DNA from: Gaiellasilicea sp963761905
Lineage (GTDB): Bacteria > Actinomycetota > Thermoleophilia > Gaiellales > Gaiellaceae
DNA: 64,000 bases
Direction of reading: 5' to 3'
Assembly: GCA_963761905.1 (NCBI GenBank)
Contig: CAVXIQ010000005.1
Span: 538,310 to 602,309, forward strand
Shown: positions 15,949 to 24,008 of the stretch, one piece after another
Numbering within the stretch: position 1 is the stretch's first letter
How the letters are laid out: each line of letters starts with the position of its first letter
The notes under the pieces: model-generated
The model's input: only the letters and a program-made list of their open reading frames with translations
Database searches by the model: none
What the model was told of the DNA's origin: nothing
Made by a program: the position numbers and the translations under genes

Positions 15949-17598
15949 ATGCGGCGGGCAATCCAGGCGCTCTCGGGCGCGAGTGGGATCTGGCGGAACC
16001 GGGAGCTTCGGCGGGCCGAGCTCGGCTGGGGCGCGGCGATCGTCGCCGAGTGGATGCACTTCGTCGCGCTCGGCGTCTTCGCCTACGAGGCAGGCGGGCC
16101 GCTCGCCGTCGGGATCGCCGGGCTCGTCCGGCTCCTGCCGGCGGCGCTGCTCGCACCCTTCGCTGCCGCGTTGGGAGATCGCTTCCGCCGCGAGCGCTTT
16201 CTCGTCGCGAATGCGCTCGTCGGGGCGGCGGCGCTCGCCGGCTCGGCGGCGGCGTTCGCACTGGGCGGAAACGAGATCCTCGTGATAGGTCTGGCCGCGC
16301 CGGTCGGCGTCGCCTCGACGCTCGTGCGGCCGGCCCTCCAGGCGTTGCTCCCCTCGCTCGCTCGAAATCCGGCGGAGCTCATCGCCTCGAACAGCGCGAC
16401 CTCGACGGTCGAGGGACTCGGAACGCTGCTCGGGCCGCTCGCGGCGGGCCTGATCCTCTCGCTCGCCGACGTCGGTGTCGTCTTCGGTGCGGGCGCCCTC
16501 GCATTCGCGGCCGCGGCAGTGCTCTTCGCCACGGTTCGGGTCGAGGGCCGGCTGGTGCTCGCGGAGCCCGAGCCGGCGCCCGCCCGGCGAATGCTCCTCG
16601 CCGGCTTCGCAACGGTGGTCGGCGAGCCGAAGTCCCGCCTCGTCGTGACGCTGATCGCGGCCCAGGGTTTCGTCCGCGGCTGCCTGAATGTCCTGATCGT
16701 GGTCACCGTCTTCGAGGTGCTCGACGCGGGCGAGGGCGCCGTGGGCTACCTGACGGCCGCCCTCGGCGTGGGTGGGCTCGTCGGTGCGCTCGTGTCGCCG
16801 GCGCTCGTCGGCCGCAGGCTCGCGGCGCCCTTCGGCCTGGCGCTCGTCTTCTGGGGGCTTCCGATCGCGCTCGTGGCGCCGTCTCGCTACCTCGCCGTCG
16901 CGATCCTGCTGCTCGCGATCGTCGGTGCGGCGAACAGCATCGAGGACGTCGCCGCGTTCACACTGCTTCAGCGGATCGTCCCGGACGAGGTCTTGACGCG
17001 CGTGCTCGGCGTCGTCTGGGCAATCGCCATGGGCGCGGTCGGGATCGGCTCGATCGCTGCGCCCGCGGTCGTGGATGCAATCGGCGCGCGACCCGCCCTC
17101 ATCGTCGTAGGGGCGATTCTGCCCGTGCTCACGCTCGTCACCTGGCGAGGCCTCGTGGAGATCGACCGCACCGTCGCGAGCCCGGGAGCGGAGCTCGAGG
17201 TCGTCGAGCAGACGAGTCTCTTCGCGCCGCTCAGCGTCGCGGCGAAGGAGCGGCTCGCCGCCGCGCTCGTTCAGCAGGACGTCGCCGCCGAGGAGGTCGT
17301 CTTCCGAGCCGGAGAGGCCGGAGACCGGTTCTACCTCGTCGCCGACGGCGCGCTCGAGATCGTGGGGGAGGGCGTGCAGGCGATCGCCGCCAGCGGCGAC
17401 TTCTTCGGCGAGATCGCGCTCCTCCGCGACGTGCCACGGACGGCGACCGTGCACGCGCTCGTCGACTCGGAGCTCTACGTGCTCAGCCGGGCCGACTTCC
17501 TCGCCGCGATGCTGGCCCACACCGGCGTCCGCGCGGCGGGCGAGGCGGTCGCCGACGAGCGGCTCGAGGCAAGCCGCAAGGTCGACCAGCCGAGCTGA
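15949..17598 (+). CDS. MFS transporter fused to a cyclic-nucleotide-binding domain
   Basis: 549 aa. Residues ~1-405 form an MFS_3-type transporter (loop motif FAAALGDRFRRERFLV). Residues ~415-530 form a cNMP-binding beta-roll: EVVFRAGEAGDRFYLVADGA and the phosphate-binding cassette FFGEIALLRDVPRTATV, in which the Glu that binds the ribose 2'-OH and the Arg that binds the cyclic phosphate are present. Binding of cAMP or cGMP at the cytoplasmic tail probably gates or localises transport. Substrate unknown. A short hairpin follows the stop. Confidence 0.9.
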   Translation: MRRAIQALSGASGIWRNRELRRAELGWGAAIVAEWMHFVALGVFAYEAGGPLAVGIAGLVRLLPAALLAPFAAALGDRFRRERFLVANALVGAAALAGSAAAFALGGNEILVIGLAAPVGVASTLVRPALQALLPSLARNPAELIASNSATSTVEGLGTLLGPLAAGLILSLADVGVVFGAGALAFAAAAVLFATVRVEGRLVLAEPEPAPARRMLLAGFATVVGEPKSRLVVTLIAAQGFVRGCLNVLIVVTVFEVLDAGEGAVGYLTAALGVGGLVGALVSPALVGRRLAAPFGLALVFWGLPIALVAPSRYLAVAILLLAIVGAANSIEDVAAFTLLQRIVPDEVLTRVLGVVWAIAMGAVGIGSIAAPAVVDAIGARPALIVVGAILPVLTLVTWRGLVEIDRTVASPGAELEVVEQTSLFAPLSVAAKERLAAALVQQDVAAEEVVFRAGEAGDRFYLVADGALEIVGEGVQAIAASGDFFGEIALLRDVPRTATVHALVDSELYVLSRADFLAAMLAHTGVRAAGEAVADERLEASRKVDQPS

Positions 17599-17646
17599 CC
17601 GACGGCTGGTGTGTGAGGCCCAGCGACGCTCGTGCTCGAGCTGGTC

Positions 17647-17663
17647 AGGCCGCGAAGCGGCCT
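17647..17663 (+). terminator. Short terminator hairpin after the MFS/cNMP gene
   Basis: 7-bp stem AGGCCGC/GCGGCCT with a GAA loop, followed by CTTTA, 48 bp after the stop. Confidence 0.5.
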
Positions 17664-17680
17664 CTTTAGGGATTTTCGCG

Positions 17681-17709
17681 GTCGAGCGTCCGCTTCGCGG
17701 ATGCTCGAC
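17681..17709. terminator. Imperfect inverted repeat between the MFS/cNMP gene and tRNA-Arg
   Basis: A 12-bp stem with one mismatch (17681-17692 with 17698-17709, loop CTTCG). It could end the tRNA-Arg transcript on the minus strand; no T run follows on either strand. Confidence 0.4.
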
Positions 17710-17725
17710 CTGCGGGCAGTAACAG

Positions 17726-17798
<73 letters not shown>

Positions 17799-17823
17799 GG
17801 AGCCGGCAGTCTAGCGGGGGGTG

Positions 17824-17856
17824 AAAACGGCGGGGCGAGCCGGAGCCCGCCCCGCC
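17824..17856 (-). terminator. Intrinsic terminator of the M43 protease gene 1
   Basis: On the minus strand an 8-bp stem (GGCGGGGC/GCCCCGCC) directly precedes GTTTTC, giving a short U run, 8 bp beyond the stop codon. Confidence 0.65.
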
Positions 17857-17863
17857 TGGAGAG

Positions 17864-18775
17864 CTACTTGCCGAAGCGGTAGAACGAGAACTGCTCGTCC
17901 ATCCGCGCGTCCTGGCCGGCCGTGAAGTGGTCGATGCAGGCGTCGTCGGTGTAGTCCATGTAGTTGTGGATCGGGTCGACGCCGCCGCCGCGGCAGGAGT
18001 CGCGCGCGACGCAGTCGTAGGCGGGGCTCTTCTCCGGCGGAGTGTCGTCGACGAAGTCGCCGCCGCGCTTCGCGCACCCGCCCTGGAACGTGTGGTAGAG
18101 CCCGAGCCAGTGCCCGACCTCGTGCGTGGCCGTGTCGCCGAGGTTGTAGGGAGCGGCCGAGCCCCCGGGGAGCGACGAGTGGAGCAGCACAACGCCGTCG
18201 CTCGACGGGTTGCCGGCGTACGAGGACGGGAAGGTCGCCCAGCCGAGCAGTCCACCGCCGAGGTTCGCCGTGTAGAGGTTGAGATCGTCGGCGCTGCCCT
18301 TGCGCAACGCGGCCTTCGCCTGGGCCTCCGCCGCCGACCCATGGCCCATCGCGAACCACGAGTTGTTCGCCGTGCGGTCGGTGGACACGAGGTTGTACGT
18401 CCAGCCGGTCGCGCCGAAGCCGTTGTTCAGAACAGCGATCTGGTTGGCGATTTGGGCGTCCGTGACGTTCCCTGCGCCTGTCGAGCTCGTGATCACGTGC
18501 ATGTACACCTGGATAGCGCCGCCGGCGACTTTGACGGCCGCGGACTGACCGGCCGGGATCTCCTTGATCTCCTCGGCGGCGGTGTCCTTCTTCGAGTAGC
18601 CGTTCTTGCCGGCCGAAGCGAGGCGCGCGACGGCGCTGAAGTCCTCTGCGCCCTGTGCCTCCCACTCGCATCCCGTGCTCGAGCCGTGATCGTCCGCCCG
18701 TGCCGGTGTCGCTGCCGCTGCGGCGGCCGAGACAGCACCGATGGTGAGCGCAACGAGCGCGCGCCGAACTCTCAT
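17864..18775 (-). CDS. Secreted M43-family zinc metalloprotease (gene 1)
   Basis: 303 aa. The ATG at 18775 has GGGGAGGGG just upstream. Signal peptide MRVRRALVALTIGAVSAAAA to about residue 27. The zinc motif HEVGHWLGLYH (His218, Glu219, His222, His228) and the Met turn MDYTDDACIDHFT mark the pappalysin-like metzincin family M43. Disulfide cysteines flank the active site (GGCAKRGG, YDCVARDSC). The conserved DDTPPEKSP loop is present. It is exported and cleaves protein substrates outside the cell. A paralogue with its own signal peptide lies directly upstream. Confidence 0.9.
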   Translation of the reverse strand: MRVRRALVALTIGAVSAAAAAATPARADDHGSSTGCEWEAQGAEDFSAVARLASAGKNGYSKKDTAAEEIKEIPAGQSAAVKVAGGAIQVYMHVITSSTGAGNVTDAQIANQIAVLNNGFGATGWTYNLVSTDRTANNSWFAMGHGSAAEAQAKAALRKGSADDLNLYTANLGGGLLGWATFPSSYAGNPSSDGVVLLHSSLPGGSAAPYNLGDTATHEVGHWLGLYHTFQGGCAKRGGDFVDDTPPEKSPAYDCVARDSCRGGGVDPIHNYMDYTDDACIDHFTAGQDARMDEQFSFYRFGK

Positions 18776-18835
18776 ACCGACCCCTCCCCTAGAGATGAGC
18801 CTCGCACCGTAAGCGGCTTGGAGGACGACGTCAAC

Positions 18836-18860
18836 GGGGCCGGCGTCTGCCACCGGCCCC
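18836..18860 (-). terminator. Hairpin between the two M43 genes
   Basis: 8-bp stem GGGGCCGG/CCGGCCCC with a 9-nt loop, 27 bp after the corrected stop of gene 2 and followed on the minus strand by GTTGACG. It suggests that the two proteases are separate transcripts. Confidence 0.5.
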
Positions 18861-18886
18861 GTCGCATCGTCAGATCAGCCGCGAGC

Positions 18887-19827
18887 TCAGCGGTCGCGGA
18901 AGGCGTTCCACGCTTCCTGCGAGCGGTCGGCCTGTCCCTCGCGTGAACGCCTCGTAGCACGCGTCGTACGAGTAGTCCATGAAGTTCTCGATCGGGTCGA
19001 GACCCGGCTCCCTCACGCACGTGTCCTTGCCGGCCGGACAGCCGCTCGTCGGCACCGCCATCGCCGGCGTGTCGTCGACGTAGTCGCCCTTCGCGTTGCA
19101 GCCGCCCTCGAACGTGTGCGCGAGCGCGAGCCAGTGTCCGACCTCGTGGGTCAGCGTCTGGCCGAGGTCGTAGCGTCCTGCGAAGAGCGTCGAGGCACCG
19201 GGCACCGAGGCCCAGTGGATCACGGCGCCGTCCAGGTACTGCCGCGAGTCCGGGAGGCCCGGGTAGTACGCGTAGCCCAGGTAGCCGCCGGCGAGGCTGG
19301 TGTAGATGTTGAGCGTCTCGAAGCCGCCCTCGCGCAGCGTGCTCTTCATGTCGCGCTCGGCGCCGCCGCCGAGGCGAGCGTTGAACCACGTCGCGTTGTC
19401 GGTCCGCGTGACGCCCTGGAGCTCGAAGCTGAAGCCCGTGTCGTAGCCGCCGTAGAACCCTGCGTAGGCGAGGTTCAGCACGGTCATCTGCGCCGCGATC
19501 TGCGCGTCGGTCAGGTCGCCCGTCGCGCCGTCCGTGATCACGTGGAACCAGACCGGCACGGTGACGTCGAAGCTCGGGTCGGCCTGGCCGTCGGTGCCGA
19601 GCGGGAGCGCCGCGAAGTTCGCGTTGATATTGGGCTCGCCGCGGCCGATCCCGCGGGCCGTCGACGCCGAAGCCGTGAGCGAGCCGAGGCTCGAGAACGA
19701 CGCAGAGCTCTCCGCCTCCCAGCCGTTGCACACGTTCGACGCAGCCTGACGCACCGGCGCTCGCCGGCGCGGCGGTCAGGCTCAGCGCGGCGAGCACGCC
19801 CGCCACGAGTAGCACGATCCTCTTCAT
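18887..19827 (-). CDS. Secreted M43-family zinc metalloprotease (gene 2), two frameshifts
   Basis: About 312 aa after skipping one extra base near 19745-19760 and one in the GGG at about 18945. The ATG at 19827 opens a signal peptide (MKRIVLLVAGVLAALSLTAA); the mature frame resumes as VRQAASNVCNGWEAE. Zinc motif HEVGHWLALAH, DDTPAMAVP loop and Met turn MDYSYDACYEAFT match gene 1. The corrected C terminus reads GQADRSQEAWNAFRDR and stops at 18887. Paralogue of gene 1, about half identical by eye in the core. Divergent from dgcA with 88 bp between starts. Confidence 0.85.
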
Positions 19828-19873
19828 CCCTTCCCCCTTCGTCGTGTCGTAGAAGCCGTCACACGATACGTCC

Positions 19874-19890
19874 TGCAAATGTTCTTTGCA
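19874..19890. promoter_or_regulatory. Palindromic operator-like site upstream of dgcA
   Basis: Perfect dyad TGCAAA-N5-TTTGCA in the 88-bp gap between the divergent M43 and dgcA starts, 26 bp before the dgcA ATG. Its AT-rich arms stand out in this GC-rich DNA. It fits a dimeric repressor or activator; the protein is not encoded next to it. Confidence 0.5.
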
Positions 19891-19915
19891 TTAAGTAGCC
19901 CGATAGGGTGCCGCG

Positions 19916-20929
19916 ATGGAGTTGACGGCCACGATCGCGACGCTCCGGCTCGCTGAGACCTTCGTGATCTCCCGCGAGTCGCGCGACGAGGAGGAGGTCG
20001 TCCAGGTCGAGCTCCGGCACGAGGGGCTCGTCGGCCACGGCGAGGCCGCGCCCCTCGAGCGCTACGACGAGGATCCGGCTGCAGCGGTCGCCTTCCTGGA
20101 GGAGGCGGGAGCGGCGGCCCTCAGCGACGATCCGTTCGCGCTCGAGGAGATCGAGGCGAGGCTGGGGGAGACGCCGGGGCAGAACGCGGCGAAGGCGGCG
20201 CTCGACGGCGCCCTTCACGACCTCCAGGGGAAGCTCCTCGGGATCCCGGCCTGGCGGTTGCTCGGAGTGCCGCGCACCGGGCCGCCGACGTCGTGGACCG
20301 TGTGGCTCGGCGATCCCGACGACATGGCCCGACGGGCCGAGAAGGTGACCGGCCGGTTCGAGCGGCTGAAGCTGAAGCTCGGCGGCGGCGACGGCCTGGA
20401 CGTCGAGCGCGTGCGGTCGGTTCGCGGGGTGACCGAGCTGCCGCTGATGGTCGACGTCAACGAGTGGTGGTCGCTCGACGAGGCGCTCGACGCGCTCGAG
20501 CAGCTCGCGGCGCTCGGCGTCGAGTACTGCGAGCAGCCGCTACCTGCCGGTGCCGAGGACGCGCCAGCGCTGAAGGAGCGCTCGCCCCTCCCGATCTACG
20601 TCGACGAGGACTGCCATCGGCTCGACAGCGTCGCCGCGTGTGCGGAGATCGCGCACGGGATCAACATCAAGCTGGCGAAGTCGGGCGGGATCCGGGAGGC
20701 GATCCGGATGACCCATGCCGCGCGAGCCCTCGGCCTCGGGGTGATGCTCGGCTGCATGGTCGAGTCGGGGCTCGGAATCGCCGCTGGCTGCCTCGTGGCG
20801 CCGCTCTGCGATCACGTCGACCTCGACGGCAACCTGTTGCTCGCCGACGATCCGTGGTCTGGAGTCGAGTTTCGCGACGGGGTGCAGGTGCCTTCCGAGC
20901 AGCCGGGGCTCGGTGTCCGCCCCGCCTGA
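19916..20929 (+). CDS. dgcA: Enolase-superfamily racemase, probable N-acetyl-D-glutamate racemase DgcA
   Basis: 337 aa. The muconate-lactonising/dipeptide-epimerase fold is clear: capping domain 1-120, then catalytic K-x-K as KLKLGGG, metal ligands DVNE, E in YCEQPLP and D in YVDEDCH, and second-base Lys in IKLAKSGGI. The family includes L-Ala-D/L-Glu epimerases and DgcA. The next gene, overlapping by 17 bp, is a DUF1611/DgcN homologue, and DgcN-DgcA act together: DgcN acetylates D-Glu, DgcA racemises N-acetyl-D-Glu to the L form. The assignment rests on this pairing; dipeptide epimerase is the alternative. Confidence 0.75.
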   Translation: MELTATIATLRLAETFVISRESRDEEEVVQVELRHEGLVGHGEAAPLERYDEDPAAAVAFLEEAGAAALSDDPFALEEIEARLGETPGQNAAKAALDGALHDLQGKLLGIPAWRLLGVPRTGPPTSWTVWLGDPDDMARRAEKVTGRFERLKLKLGGGDGLDVERVRSVRGVTELPLMVDVNEWWSLDEALDALEQLAALGVEYCEQPLPAGAEDAPALKERSPLPIYVDEDCHRLDSVAACAEIAHGINIKLAKSGGIREAIRMTHAARALGLGVMLGCMVESGLGIAAGCLVAPLCDHVDLDGNLLLADDPWSGVEFRDGVQVPSEQPGLGVRPA

Positions 20930-21957
20930 GCGGCTGCTGATCCTGGCCGAGGGGTTCTCGGGCGATCCGCACTACGGCAAGACGGGACGCGGTGTGCTCG
21001 CCTACGGCCACCGGGCGGTCGTCGCCGTGCTGGATTCGAATCGTGCGGGCGAGATGATGCGAAGCGGCGGCAACGAGGCGCCGATTCTCGGCAGCCTCGC
21101 CGACGCTCTCGCGCTCGAGTCCGACGACCGCGCTCGTCGGCGTCGCCACCCAGGGCGGTCGCTTTCCGCCCGCTTGGCGCGCGCTCCTGCGCGATGCGAT
21201 CGCGAGCGGCCTGCACGTCGAGAACGGTCTGCACGAGTTCCTCGCCGACGATCCGGAGCTCGCCGCGCTCGCGGCGGAGCACGCGGTCGAGCTCCGTGAC
21301 CTTCGTCGCCCGCCGGCGGGGCTCGACGTACCGACCGGCGCCAACCTCGAGCTGCCCGCTCGGATCGTGCTGACCGTCGGCTCGGAGTGCGCGATCGGGA
21401 AGATGACCGTCTCGCTCGAGCTCGACCGGGCGGCGCGCGAGCGCGGGCTCGCCTCGCAGTTCGTGCCGACGGGCCAGACGGGGATCGCGATCGCCGGTTG
21501 GGGGATCGCCGTCGACGCCGTCGTCTCCGACTTCCTCGCGGGCGCGGGCGAGCGGCTGGTCGTCGAGGGGCACGAGCGCGGCGGCGAGCTGCTCTTCGTC
21601 GAGGGCCAGGGCTCGCTGATCCATCCCGCGTACTCGGGTGTCACGCTCGGGCTCGTACATGGAACTGCGCCGCACGTCTTCGTGCTCTGCCACCTCGCCG
21701 GCCAGACGGAGATCGAGGGCTACCCCGGCCAGCCGATCCCGCCGCTCTCGGAGCTCGTCGAGCTGCACGAGCGGATCGCGCTCCCGGCCCGCCGCGCCCG
21801 TGTCGCCGCGCTCGCGCTGAACACGCGGCTGCTCGAGGAGGACGAGGCTCGCGCGGCGATCGCGGCCGCCGAGGAGGAAACCGGCCTGCCGGCCGACGAT
21901 CCGGTTCGGTTCGGCCCCGCTACGATCCTCGACGCGGTGCTCGCCGCGCTTCGCTAG
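20913..21957 (+). CDS. dgcN: DUF1611 protein, probable D-glutamate N-acetyltransferase DgcN, one frameshift
   Basis: About 347 aa once one extra base near 21118-21123 is skipped (frame changes from ALALES to TTALVGVATQGG). N-terminal Rossmann-like part (LLILAEGFSGDPHYGKTGRG), central GVATQGGRFPPAW, and a C-terminal P-loop-like domain with GSECAIGKMT and EGQGSLIHPAYSG. This is the architecture of DUF1611, whose characterised member DgcN uses acetyl-CoA to N-acetylate D-glutamate in a D-amino-acid catabolic route. GTG start overlapping the dgcA end, so the pair is an operon. Cytoplasmic. Confidence 0.75.
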
Positions 21958-22056
21958 GACTCGCGACCGCAGCACTGGGTCGAAAGGCCCTTCCCGTCGC
22001 GCGTCGAACAGCCGAAAGTGGCCCGAGGGTTCTCCGGCGAAAGGATCGAAAGCGGC

Positions 22057-23676
22057 ATGAAGGCGATAACTGCGGCAGTTGCGTGCGCGTGCGTGGCGAT
22101 CTTCGCCGCGAGCTCGCCTGCGGCCGAGCCGGAGCCGGTGCCGGCACCCGAGCCCGTCCGGTTCGGCGCGAACGACGACACGGGCAAGTACTCGCTCGAC
22201 GGCGGCGCCGTCTACTTCCCCCAGATGGCCGCCGCCGGGCTGAAGCAGAACGTGATGACGGTCCGCTGGAAGCCGAGCGACCCGCTGAACATCCCGGACA
22301 AGACCGCCCTGGACGTCGCGGTGCCGAATGCGATCGCGGCCGGGATCGAGGTCGTCTTCGCCGTCTACCCGTATCCGCCGAGCGAGCTCGAGGTCGGCGG
22401 CGTCAGCCATCTCGCGTTCGCGGCGTGGCTCGATCAGCTCGCGCGCGCCTACCCGCAGGTGACGACGTACATCGTCGGCAACGAGCCGAACCTGAACAGC
22501 TTCTGGCGCCCCCAAGGGACTGGCAGCGGCCGGATCCTCTCTGCCGCCCAGTTCGGGCGTTTTCTCGCGGCCGGCTACGACGCCCTGAAGACCGTCTCGC
22601 CCGAGATCACCGTGCTCGGGGTCGGCAGCTCTCCCCGCGGTGACCGCGCGCCGGGCTCCGCGGGCAAGTCGTCGCCCGTCCACTTCCTGGCCGCGCTCGG
22701 CGCCTGGTATCGCGCGAGCCTCCGGCCGACGCCGATCATGGACGGCTTCAGCTACCACCCCTATCCGAACCCGAGCGACTTCACGGTTCCGTTCACCTTC
22801 AGGTACGGCTGGCCGAACGCGAGCGTGCTCGAGCTGGCGCGGATCAAGCAGGCGCTCTGGGACGCGTTCGACGGGACGCCGCAGCCGACGACGCTGAACG
22901 GGCTCAAGCTGTACCTCGACGAGGTCGGCTGGCAGGTCGACACCTCGACGCAGGCGGGCTACCGGGACGCCGAGAACGTCAGGGTGACGAGCGAGGAGAC
23001 GCAGGCCGCGATCTATGCCGAGCTCGTCCGCTACGTGGTCTGCGACGCCGACGTCGCGCAGCTCAACTTCTTCGGCTACTACGACGAGCCGACCCGGCTG
23101 GGCTGGCAGGCGGCGCTGCGACGCACGGACGGCAGCGAGCGGGCCTCGCACGCGGCGGTTGCAGCCGCGATCGCCGAGACGGGCGGGGAGTGCTGGGGGC
23201 CGCCGCGGACCTGGCAGCCGCTGCGAAAGCCCGAGCGCGCTGCGGTCACGTTCGCGAGAGGCGCCGGCATCCGGGCGGGCACGCGACGCCTCTCGTTCGT
23301 TCCCACCGCAGCCGAGGAGGTGACCGTGACGGCCGGAATCGTCCCTGCCGCTCTCTCCGACGAGGCTCTTCCGGCACTGCTCACCAAGGTGGGGACGGCC
23401 GACCCGAAACGCCGCCTTGCGCTCGGCGTGACGGGCAGGCTCGCAGCTCGAAAGAGCTACACCGTCGCCGTCACGCTGGCGTCCAGGCTGAACCCGAAGC
23501 GGGTCTCGATCTTCAGGAGCCGCCCGTTCGTGGTCGCTCCTGGCTTCCAGCGCGGACAGGCGTGCCAGCCCGCTCGCTCGGCGGAGTACCTGGCAGACGG
23601 CTTCGTGTGCAGCCGCCTCCAGCCTGCGAAGAAGGCGACGAGACCGGCCTATCGACTGACCTCGCTCCAGCGCTGA
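22057..23676 (+). CDS. Secreted glycoside-hydrolase-like protein (clan GH-A type)
   Basis: 539 aa. The ATG at 22057 follows GAAAGGATC; a signal peptide (MKAITAAVACACVAIFAASS) is followed by a Pro/Glu spacer. Residues ~40-390 resemble a TIM-barrel hydrolase: likely acid/base Glu in VGNEPNLNS, a conserved FSYHPYPNP strand, and a likely nucleophile Glu in YLDEVGW. The remaining ~150 residues look like a beta-rich accessory domain (TVTAGIVPAALSDEAL, repeated LTKVGT-type strands). Family GH5/GH39-like is probable but the exact family and sugar are not readable. It acts outside the cell. Confidence 0.7.
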   Translation: MKAITAAVACACVAIFAASSPAAEPEPVPAPEPVRFGANDDTGKYSLDGGAVYFPQMAAAGLKQNVMTVRWKPSDPLNIPDKTALDVAVPNAIAAGIEVVFAVYPYPPSELEVGGVSHLAFAAWLDQLARAYPQVTTYIVGNEPNLNSFWRPQGTGSGRILSAAQFGRFLAAGYDALKTVSPEITVLGVGSSPRGDRAPGSAGKSSPVHFLAALGAWYRASLRPTPIMDGFSYHPYPNPSDFTVPFTFRYGWPNASVLELARIKQALWDAFDGTPQPTTLNGLKLYLDEVGWQVDTSTQAGYRDAENVRVTSEETQAAIYAELVRYVVCDADVAQLNFFGYYDEPTRLGWQAALRRTDGSERASHAAVAAAIAETGGECWGPPRTWQPLRKPERAAVTFARGAGIRAGTRRLSFVPTAAEEVTVTAGIVPAALSDEALPALLTKVGTADPKRRLALGVTGRLAARKSYTVAVTLASRLNPKRVSIFRSRPFVVAPGFQRGQACQPARSAEYLADGFVCSRLQPAKKATRPAYRLTSLQR

Positions 23677-23684
23677 GGCCGCCC

Positions 23685-23729
23685 TTGACAACCGAACACG
23701 TGTTCGTCTATGGTACGAACACATGTTTG
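23685..23729 (+). promoter_or_regulatory. SOS promoter with two LexA boxes
   Basis: TTGACA (23685-23690) and TATGGT (23709-23714) are spaced 18 bp. Between them sits CGAACACGTGTTCG (23693-23706), a perfect palindrome matching the Gram-positive/actinobacterial LexA consensus CGAAC-N4-GTTCG. A second box CGAACACATGTTTG (23716-23729, one mismatch) covers the start codon at 23723. The predicted transcription start coincides with the ATG, so the mRNA would be leaderless. Confidence 0.85.
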
Positions 23730-23962
23730 GTCGACTTATTCTCGTCGTCGCGCTCTCCCTCTTTCTCTGGGCCGCCTTCGCCCGCTCGTCCGATGCCTCG
23801 GGGCCCGAGCGGCGCTACGTCGTGCAGCCTGCGGACACGCTCTGGTCGATCGCGGCGGCTCGCTACGGCGACCCGCGAGAGGGGGTCTACGAGCTGCGCC
23901 AGCGGAACCGGCTCACTGGAACGACGATCGTGCCGGGGCAGGTGCTGATCATCCCCGGCTGA
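23723..23962 (+). CDS. YneA/ChiZ-like SOS-induced membrane LysM protein (predicted division inhibitor)
   Basis: 79 aa: MFGR, one membrane segment (LILVVALSLFLWAAFA), a short linker, then a single LysM domain (YVVQPADTLWSIAAARYGD ... IVPGQVLIIPG) that should bind peptidoglycan outside the membrane. Size, layout and LexA control match Bacillus YneA and the mycobacterial LysM protein Rv2719c/ChiZ, which restrain division during DNA damage. Those usually sit beside lexA; here lexA is absent and neighbours are a glycosidase-like gene and rnz. The start is fixed by the overlapping promoter and the immediate membrane segment. The inhibitory role is inferred from architecture and control. Confidence 0.8.
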   Translation: MFGRLILVVALSLFLWAAFARSSDASGPERRYVVQPADTLWSIAAARYGDPREGVYELRQRNRLTGTTIVPGQVLIIPG

Positions 23963-24008
23963 TCGGCCAGGCAGATCATCCTGAGGGGGCGCGCCCTAGA
24001 CTGGCCGC

